In this document: piece after piece, positions 15,345 through 20,807 of the stretch
Numbering within the stretch: position 1 is the stretch's first letter
Layout: each line of letters starts with the position of its first letter
DNA from: Desulfonatronovibrio sp046496945
Lineage (GTDB): Bacteria > Desulfobacterota > Desulfovibrionia > Desulfovibrionales > Desulfonatronovibrionaceae
Direction: 5' to 3'
NCBI GenBank assembly: GCA_046496945.1
Contig: JAWOGL010000258.1
Location: 1-20,807 of the forward strand
DNA length: 20,807 bases
Notes under the pieces: model-generated
What the model was told of the DNA's origin: nothing
The model's input: only the letters and a program-made list of their open reading frames with translations
The model's database searches: none
Made by a program: the position numbers and the translations under genes

Positions 15345-18300
15345 GACGTCTGTTTTTCCCTTTGAATATTTCGGACTACATTGGCATATGCTTCTATTCT
15401 GGTAAGCATGCCGGCCACGGCGCTGTGTTCGTCAAGTTCCAGGACCAGGGGAGGCTTATCAGCAAGTATATGTTCAAAAAAATGCTCCAGAAAAGAGTCA
15501 GGACCACAGGAAAAGTTGGTCATGTGCACGGCAAACCAGCTGGGATTTTCAGCCACGAGTTTGGCCACCCTGAGTATCCTGCTGCCAAGACCCCAGTACA
15601 TCCTGGGAAAATCAGAAAGGTCCTGGTCCTTATGGTCCATAAAGTCCATGGGCAGGGCGGTTATGCCCAGTTTGGCCAGTTGCTGTCCCAGTCTCAGATT
15701 GAGCCTTTCATCATAAAGGTTGTAGGGCCTTCCGGTAATAACCCATAAAGGACGGCCGGAGTTGAATCCGGCAAGGATTTCGTGACCGCGGTTTATGAGT
15801 ATTTCCCTGAATCTGGTTTGTTTCTGCCAGGCATGTTCAAAGGCCTGCAAAACCTTTTTTTTGTCTGGTCTTATTTCTGGAGGCAGAGAGCTGAAAAAGC
15901 TTTGAGCCGCGTTACGCGGCCCTTCACGGAGAAAAAGGGTGGGGCATATTATTTTGCGGTCATCAATTTTCAGGGCAGCCCGGACCATGTACTGGGAACT
16001 TTCCACCATGGGACAGAAAAGCCCCTTTTCATGGTCGTCGCCTGGGGTTGGAATGTTAATGACATTGGGCAAAAACAGATAGTCAGCATCCTGGGACATA
16101 AGTTTTTTGACATGTCCATGAAAGACCTTGACCGGAAAACAGGTTTCAGCAGTCATGGATTCCACACCCGCAGAGGCTATGGGGTGATTGGTGGGAGGAC
16201 TGAATCTGACATTAAAATCCAGTTCCGCAAAAGTATTGGCCCAGAGAATTCCCCATTCCAGGGAATGAAGGGCCATGGGAATACCTATGACCGGCCTGTG
16301 GGGCAGAGGCTTTTTTCCGTTGGAGACCAAAAAGTCCTGAGGCAGAAAGGATTCAAAGATCTTTTTTCTTTCCTGAAAAAAGTTGCCGGCTGTGGATTTT
16401 TGTCCTGCAGAACTTTCGTATCTGCCGCAATCCCCTCCCCAGATACTTTTTCTGTCTCCAAAGCGGTAAATTTTAAGTTTGCATTCATTGTGACAGTTCT
16501 TGTCAGCCCGGCAAATGGATTCCTTGAAGCTTACGTTTATATCGGCCAGGCTGGATAAAGACCTCTGTTTCGCTTCTATCTCCGAGGAGTCAAAAAGTTC
16601 CTTGACATTCAGGGCCGCTCCAAAGGCACCCATGACTTCCCGGTGCCTGGGCGTAATGATCCGTTTGCCCAGGACTCTTTCAAAAGCGGCCACAATTCCT
16701 TTGTTCAGGGATGGTCCTCCCAGGAACATGATTTTGTTGCCTATGAACCGGTTTTCCACCACCCGGTGCAGATAATTGCGCACAATAGCAAAACACAGCC
16801 CCGCAATAAGATCCTCGCGGCCGGCACCTTTCTGGGCATAGCTGGCCAGGTCGGATTCCATGAAGACAGTGCACCGTTCTGCCAGGTTGATGGGGTTTTC
16901 AGCGGAAAGGGCAATGTCCTGAAATTCACCCACAATATTGATTTTCATCTTGTTGGCCAGTTCGTGGAGAAAACTGCCCGTGCCCGCGGCGCAGATTTTG
17001 TTCATGACAAAATCAACCGGGTGCGAGTCCTTAATGGATATATATTTTGAGTCCTGGCCGCCGATTTCAAAAATGGTGTCAATGCCGCTGTCCACAGCCA
17101 CAGCGCCTCTGGCATGGGCGGTTATCTCGTCAATGATCAGATCGGCATCAAGAAAATCACCCACCACGTTGCGCCCCGAACCTGTTGTGGCCACGGCCTG
17201 AAGATCAATCTGAGCCCCCATTTCCTTTTCCAGTGTTCTGATTAGATCCTGGGCAACTTCTATGGGCTTGCCCTTGGTGGCAACGTATTTTTTGTGAATG
17301 ATCCTGCCCTGTTCATCAATAAGGCTGTACTTGGTGGATGTGGATCCCACGTCAATACCCAGAAAGGATTTTATTTTTTTGTTATCTGTATTTTCAAGCG
17401 GCAGTATACTGTTGTCCGGGTCAAAAACAGACAGTTTAAGCTCAAGAGGCTTTGCCCGGGGGAAAGTACTTTTGGAATCCAGACCCATCCGACTCAGTTT
17501 GCTCAGGTCAATGGAGTTGGATATATTCTGGTTTCTGGTCTGAAGCGCCGTACCCACAGCGCCAAGAGATGTATGATGAGCAGGGACTTCAAGTTCTGGA
17601 AAATGTTTTCTGAAGGCCTGGACCTGGAGTTCATTTGAAGCCATGCCCCCGATAAAGGCGATGGGCGCGTGCAGTTTGCGGTTGGATACAATGGTGCTGA
17701 GATAATTGGCTGCGGTTCCGTGGTGCAGGCCGGCGATAATATTGCTTAAGGATTCGCCTTTATTCTGCAGGTGGATCATGTCCGACTTGGTAAATACTGT
17801 ACAGCGGCAGGCAACCGGAGCCGGATATACGCTCTGAAGGCCCAGACTGATAAAATCACCCAGAACTTTCTGCAGTTTGTTCTGGTCCATTTCAAAATCT
17901 CCCCCGTACATGGCAAAAGCCAGGCGTTCGGCCTGCTGATCAATAAATGATCCCGTACCTGAAGCGCAGGGAGAATTGAGGTTAAAGGCTTCCAGATACC
18001 ACTCACCCTCATCGTTATAGTCCAGCTGAAACAAGGCGGCGTCCTGCCCTCCGATTGCAATAATGGTTCGCAGGCCCGGCACTGCCCGGGTGGCGCCAAG
18101 GACCTGGGCAATGGTTTCCACCTCAAAGGGAGCGTCCAGGAGTGAGCTTATAGTTTGAGCCCGGCTGCCGGTAAAAGAAATTGAATTAATCAGGTCCTGA
18201 GTGAATGTGTTGAAAATTTCTTTCAGGGTTACTGTGGTTTCTTCGGCAATCAGACCAAAGTGTCGTTTGTAGGGAGTTTCAAGGATTACCTCTCCCTGCT

Positions 18301-18361
18301 TGTCAAGCACAGCGCAATTTATACTCACAGACCCGATATCAATGCCAACATCATATTTCAT
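15341..18361 (-). CDS. Double BadF/HgdC-type ATPase activase with HgdB-like C-terminal region
   Basis: This 1006-residue cytoplasmic protein has two tandem ASKHA ATPase domains of the BadF/BadG/BcrA/HgdC type. Domain 1 (residues 1 to ~290) has GIDIGSVSI, GGQDAAL, SPCASGTGSF with Cys132, and CRCTVFTKSD. Domain 2 (about 330-595) has GIDVGSTSTK, GGQDSKY, CAAGTGSF with Cys457, and AERCTVFMESD. Each has the two cysteines that in HgdC help bind a [4Fe-4S] cluster at the dimer interface, so an internal pseudo-dimer is plausible. From about residue 690 (RPVIGIPMAL) an HgdB-like/DUF2229 region follows, with further cysteines in AETCFPVKVF, GLFCPMVESS and TNFSCGPDSF. GGAG lies nine bases before the ATG. 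The partner gene follows with a four-base overlap. Known relatives drive ATP-dependent electron transfer to dehydratases, reductases or double-cubane proteins. The target here is not in the window. Confidence 0.9.
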   Translation of the reverse strand: MKYDVGIDIGSVSINCAVLDKQGEVILETPYKRHFGLIAEETTVTLKEIFNTFTQDLINSISFTGSRAQTISSLLDAPFEVETIAQVLGATRAVPGLRTIIAIGGQDAALFQLDYNDEGEWYLEAFNLNSPCASGTGSFIDQQAERLAFAMYGGDFEMDQNKLQKVLGDFISLGLQSVYPAPVACRCTVFTKSDMIHLQNKGESLSNIIAGLHHGTAANYLSTIVSNRKLHAPIAFIGGMASNELQVQAFRKHFPELEVPAHHTSLGAVGTALQTRNQNISNSIDLSKLSRMGLDSKSTFPRAKPLELKLSVFDPDNSILPLENTDNKKIKSFLGIDVGSTSTKYSLIDEQGRIIHKKYVATKGKPIEVAQDLIRTLEKEMGAQIDLQAVATTGSGRNVVGDFLDADLIIDEITAHARGAVAVDSGIDTIFEIGGQDSKYISIKDSHPVDFVMNKICAAGTGSFLHELANKMKINIVGEFQDIALSAENPINLAERCTVFMESDLASYAQKGAGREDLIAGLCFAIVRNYLHRVVENRFIGNKIMFLGGPSLNKGIVAAFERVLGKRIITPRHREVMGAFGAALNVKELFDSSEIEAKQRSLSSLADINVSFKESICRADKNCHNECKLKIYRFGDRKSIWGGDCGRYESSAGQKSTAGNFFQERKKIFESFLPQDFLVSNGKKPLPHRPVIGIPMALHSLEWGILWANTFAELDFNVRFSPPTNHPIASAGVESMTAETCFPVKVFHGHVKKLMSQDADYLFLPNVINIPTPGDDHEKGLFCPMVESSQYMVRAALKIDDRKIICPTLFLREGPRNAAQSFFSSLPPEIRPDKKKVLQAFEHAWQKQTRFREILINRGHEILAGFNSGRPLWVITGRPYNLYDERLNLRLGQQLAKLGITALPMDFMDHKDQDLSDFPRMYWGLGSRILRVAKLVAENPSWFAVHMTNFSCGPDSFLEHFFEHILADKPPLVLELDEHSAVAGMLTRIEAYANVVRNIQREKQTS

Positions 18362-18642
18362 TGTAAGTGCTCCGCAAAATGTTTACGCCAAGATAATAAT
18401 CATAGTGGTCATTTATTTAATTTTCAAGCACAGAGACTATGGATTTCTGCGATCATTTTCTTGACACCTGCCCCTTAACTGAAGAGAGTATATAAGTGTT
18501 TTTATTCAAAAATGCTTTATTTAATTTCAGCTTAAATAATATTGCAGAAAGCAATCTGAAAAATAAGGCGAAATAAATCAAGAGCAAATAATGAATTTTT
18601 GCAGAGTTTATCCAAATAAAACTGTAAATTGTGAGGTGTATT
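18362..18642. promoter_or_regulatory. Divergent, AT-rich upstream region
   Basis: This 281-base gap lies between the activase gene (leftwards) and the small membrane protein gene (rightwards). It is strongly AT-rich from 18481 onward. A small stem at about 18540-18555 (ATTGC, AGAAA, GCAAT) sits inside a wider TTTCAG/CTGAAA pair. A TTGACA at 18461 has no -10 element at usable distance. No confident promoter or operator is called. Confidence 0.4.
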
Positions 18643-19035
18643 ATGCAGGGACTTTTTATTCGCTGGCTCATTCTGACTGTGGCCATTGTAGTCTGCGCCT
18701 ATCTTATTGAAGGAATTTATGTTAGCGGCTTTCTGTCCGCCATCCTGGCAGCGGCCTTTCTGGGAATACTTAACGCTCTGCTGCGGCCGCTTCTCCTGCT
18801 CATTACTCTGCCCATAAACATCCTGACCCTCGGCCTTTTTACATTTGTTATCAATGCGGTGCTGTTGCTTATGGTTTCCGGAGTCATCACCGGCCTGGAA
18901 ATCAGGAGTTTCTGGTCCGCCCTGGGAGGTGCCCTGATTATATCCCTGATCAGCTGGGTACTGCTGTCTTTTATCAGCGACCGGGGAAGAGTAGAGTATA
19001 TTGAGCTTAGAAAGCGCGATACGCGGTGGGAATAA
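18643..19035 (+). CDS. Four-helix membrane protein, phage-holin-IV/YvlD family
   Basis: This 130-residue hydrophobic protein has four transmembrane helices at about residues 5-25, 27-52, 55-80 and 88-110, and a short charged tail (DRGRVEYIELRKRDTRWE). The pattern ALLRPLLLLITLPINILTLGLFTFVINAVLL is characteristic of the family annotated as phage holin superfamily IV, or YvlD in Bacillus. Despite the name, members are common chromosomal proteins with no proven lytic role, and nothing phage-like surrounds this one. The ATG at 18643 is chosen because GAGGTG sits five bases upstream. A GTG at 18631 would place the Shine-Dalgarno inside the gene. Function is unknown, and an envelope-stress link is only known for the Bacillus relative. 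Confidence 0.85.
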   Translation: MQGLFIRWLILTVAIVVCAYLIEGIYVSGFLSAILAAAFLGILNALLRPLLLLITLPINILTLGLFTFVINAVLLLMVSGVITGLEIRSFWSALGGALIISLISWVLLSFISDRGRVEYIELRKRDTRWE

Positions 19036-19044
19036 TGCCTGCCG

Positions 19045-19064
19045 GACCAGGGTTTTCCCTGATC
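19045..19064 (+). terminator. Weak hairpin after holin-like gene
   Basis: GACCAGGG, loop TTTT, CCCTGATC, with one mismatch. It lies ten bases after the stop codon, where a terminator is expected, but AGGAAAAC follows instead of a T-run. It is probably a 3'-end stabilising stem or a factor-dependent stop. Confidence 0.35.
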
Positions 19065-19164
19065 AGGAAAACAGATAGATGCTAATTTATTATAGTTGTT
19101 ATTAAAATTTTTTAAAGTCATTGCCTTTACTCCAAAAAAATATTATCTGCTGAGCAATTTTAGG

Positions 19165-19180
19165 TGGCATTAAAGTTGTT
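19165..19180 (+). promoter_or_regulatory. Possible sigma-54-like element before fadL-type gene
   Basis: TGGCAT, five bases, TTGTT. The -24 half is excellent and the spacing correct, but the -12 half has GT instead of the near-invariant GC. A start near 19190 would give a 48-base leader. Treated as tentative. Confidence 0.3.
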
Positions 19181-19237
19181 TTCTTGTAAACAGATCTGGA
19201 CTCGATTAAAAATTCTCAGCATTTTGCAGGAGGTGGC

Positions 19238-20503
19238 ATGAATTTAAAGACGGTAATCGTTGCAGCTATTCTGATTTTTTTTGTTCAGGCGGGCAATATC
19301 TATTCGGCCGGGTTTTCCCTGTATGAGTGGGGAGCCAGGGGAACAGCCATGGGCGGGACCATGATCGGCCGGGCAGATGATCCTTCAGCAGTAGCCTATA
19401 ATCCAGCCGGCATTACCCAGCTGGAAGGCATTCAGACCATGATGGGGCTGTCTGTGGTATCGCCCAGCGGAGAAATAGAGACTCCCGGCGGAACCACTAC
19501 CAGTATTGAAAGAAATAACTGGATTCCTCCACACGCATACCTGACTTATCAGATGAATGACTGGGCCTGGCTTGGGCTGGGGGTGTACACCAGGTTTGGT
19601 CTGGGCACAGAATACGAAGATGACTGGGTGGGGCGCTACAACACTGTCTTTACCAGGGTTCAGTCGGCATCCTTTAATCCCAACCTGGCCTTTAAGCTTT
19701 CGGAAAAGTTTTCTCTGGCAGTGGGCGCGGAAGTCATGTGGTTTGATTTTCATCAGGAAAAGGCTACCAATTCATGGGCCCCTGGAGTAAGGGCCGCTGA
19801 TATCGACGCCAAACTGGACGGAGACAGCTATGGGTTTGGGGGAAATATTGCCCTGCACTACAAGCCTAACAACACCTGGGCTTTTGGCCTGACTTATAAA
19901 AGCCGGGTCAAGCAGAGCGTATCCGGAAAAATCAAATTCAAGCGGCAGCCGGGAGTGCCCCTGCCAGCCACCTGGTTTGAGAATTCTTCAGCAGAGGGTG
20001 ATATTGTCCTGCCTGATTCATTTGGACTGGGAATTATGTTCAGGCCTTATGAAAAACTGACCCTGGAAGCCAATGCCATTTATTCTCTGTGGAGCACTTA
20101 CGATGAACTGAAGATTAAGTATAAAAAAGATCTGACTCCGGGAAACCCTGCCGGACCAACAAAAGTAAGCGCGGCCGATAAAAAATGGGAGGATGTCTGG
20201 CGTTTTCAGATCGGCGCTGAATATGACCTGACCGATCTCATAGATGTGCGTCTGGGATATGTCTACGACCAGATTCCTGACCGGGACAAATACGCGGATT
20301 ACATGACACCTACCAGTCACCGTCATATTATTAACGCCGGTTTGGGGCTTAACTGGGAAAAAGTCAGTGTTGACCTGTCCTATTCTTTTCTGTGGTTTAA
20401 TAACAGGTCTATTGACGGCAGGCCTGAACACGGAGTTGTGGACAGCAGATTCAAAGAGGGCAAAACCCATTTAACCGGGGTCAGCCTGACCTATAGATTT
20501 TAA
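19238..20503 (+). CDS. FadL/OmpP1/TodX-family outer-membrane transporter
   Basis: This 421-residue outer-membrane beta-barrel takes up hydrophobic substrates such as long-chain fatty acids or aromatic hydrocarbons. A signal peptide covers about residues 1-24 (hydrophobic core AAILIFFVQA, cleavage near IYSA/GF). The mature protein opens with the FadL plug region: GFSLYEWGARGTAMGGT, then DDPSAVAYNPAGI containing the family's NPA motif. Alternating aromatic beta-strands follow, ending in the terminal ...SLTYRF with the C-terminal phenylalanine used for barrel assembly. A GCAGGAGGTGG Shine-Dalgarno directly precedes the ATG. The substrate cannot be told from sequence. Length is close to the usual 420-450. 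Confidence 0.93.
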   Translation: MNLKTVIVAAILIFFVQAGNIYSAGFSLYEWGARGTAMGGTMIGRADDPSAVAYNPAGITQLEGIQTMMGLSVVSPSGEIETPGGTTTSIERNNWIPPHAYLTYQMNDWAWLGLGVYTRFGLGTEYEDDWVGRYNTVFTRVQSASFNPNLAFKLSEKFSLAVGAEVMWFDFHQEKATNSWAPGVRAADIDAKLDGDSYGFGGNIALHYKPNNTWAFGLTYKSRVKQSVSGKIKFKRQPGVPLPATWFENSSAEGDIVLPDSFGLGIMFRPYEKLTLEANAIYSLWSTYDELKIKYKKDLTPGNPAGPTKVSAADKKWEDVWRFQIGAEYDLTDLIDVRLGYVYDQIPDRDKYADYMTPTSHRHIINAGLGLNWEKVSVDLSYSFLWFNNRSIDGRPEHGVVDSRFKEGKTHLTGVSLTYRF

Positions 20504-20530
20504 CCGTTTTTCAGCAAAGATTGTAAATCA

Positions 20531-20562
20531 GGGGACTGGCCAGCGGCTGGTTCCCTTTTTTT
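20531..20562 (+). terminator. Intrinsic terminator of FadL-type gene
   Basis: GGGGACTGGCC pairs with GGCTGGTTCCC over the loop AGC (11 pairs, including three G-T wobbles), followed by seven T residues at 20556-20562. It lies 28 bases after the stop codon and separates this gene from the one at 20661. Confidence 0.8.
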
Positions 20563-20660
20563 GCCTGCCGGACTGGAAAGAAACAGACCGTTTCCAGCCT
20601 CAGCAGAGTCTTCTGGACACGAGCAGGGCGGTCTAATACTTTTCTAAAGAAGGAGTACAG

Positions 20661-20807
20661 ATGAGTAATGTTTATTTCTGGAACCTGCGGGACTCGCGTA
20701 AAATGCCTTATGATGTACGCATTAAAAGGATTCTGAAAAAACTGGGTCAGGGGGCGATGCTGGAAACGGGCATGCTTACTGCCGTAAAAATACATTTCGG
20801 CGAAGGC
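20661..20807 (+). CDS. DUF362-family iron-sulfur protein (3' partial)
   Basis: Only the first 49 residues are inside the window. The start MSNVYFWNLR and the segment LTAVKIHFGEG match the N-terminal region of DUF362 proteins, in which an 'AIKxHFGE' strand is strongly conserved. Full-length members usually carry two C-terminal 4Fe-4S ferredoxin motifs, which cannot be checked here. An AAGGAG Shine-Dalgarno lies seven bases before the ATG. The gene follows the terminator at 20531 and so has its own transcript start. Members are common in anaerobes and their biochemical role is unsettled. Confidence 0.8.
   Translation, partial: MSNVYFWNLRDSRKMPYDVRIKRILKKLGQGAMLETGMLTAVKIHFGEG

Noticed and set aside
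15782..16558. 258-codon plus-strand frame
   Set aside because: It lies antisense inside the activase gene, whose ATPase and HgdB-like motifs are unmistakable. The frame has no recognisable domain or ribosome-binding site.
18461..18494. TTGACA and TATATA as a promoter for the holin-like gene
   Set aside because: The spacer is 22 bases, well outside the usable 16-18.
18643..19035. Prophage remnant suggested by the phage-holin family name
   Set aside because: No endolysin, structural, integrase or attachment sequences are nearby. The family is mainly chromosomal membrane proteins.

Overview
The window looks like chromosome of an anaerobic, sulfate-reducer-like Desulfobacterota, most likely Desulfovibrionales. 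The reasons are an octaheme membrane cytochrome c, a giant 2-hydroxyacyl-CoA-dehydratase-type activase, a glutamine synthetase of the short I-alpha type, chemotaxis and cyclic-di-GMP proteins carrying Cache-like sensors, and moderate GC. The genus is not resolvable from what I can see. No tRNA, rRNA, CRISPR array, transposase or phage integration module was found.

Layout. Positions 1-2124: the 3' part of a membrane-anchored octaheme cytochrome c, ended by a perfect bidirectional terminator shared with a convergent small gene. 2142-3476: a metal-handling pair, made of a 59-residue His-rich protein with a HypB-like N-terminus and, divergent from it, a CDF zinc-type exporter. 3881-7024: a chemoreceptor and an EAL phosphodiesterase facing each other. 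Both have a probable Cache-like sensor domain at the C-terminus, on the cytoplasmic side, and a small foldback repeat lies between their 3' ends. 7305-13552: a nitrogen-assimilation cluster in the order amtB, glnB/glnK, glnD, glnA, with a near-consensus sigma-54 promoter ahead of amtB. 13561-13836: a long imperfect foldback, followed by a terminator, downstream of glnA. 13992-18361: a two-gene operon on the minus strand encoding a double BadF/HgdC-type ATPase fused to an HgdB-like region, plus a second HgdB-like protein. These two look like one ~1,450-residue enzyme split in two. 18643-20503: a small four-helix membrane protein and a FadL-type outer-membrane transporter. 20661 to the end: the start of a DUF362 iron-sulfur protein.

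How the genes work together. AmtB, PII and the uridylyltransferase GlnD form the standard nitrogen-sensing set, and glnA supplies the assimilating enzyme. The GlnA type lacks the adenylylation tyrosine, so PII signalling here probably acts on AmtB or on transcription and not through GlnE. The chemoreceptor and EAL protein suggest two outputs, motility and c-di-GMP, reading related signals. The activase pair should carry out ATP-driven low-potential electron transfer, but its electron-accepting partner is not in the window.

The most unusual items are the foldback element behind glnA, the perfect 21-bp-arm palindrome between glnD and glnA, the split activase without a dehydratase, the C-terminal Cache placement in both signalling proteins, and the amtB leader with a well-placed Shine-Dalgarno before a 29-codon ORF.
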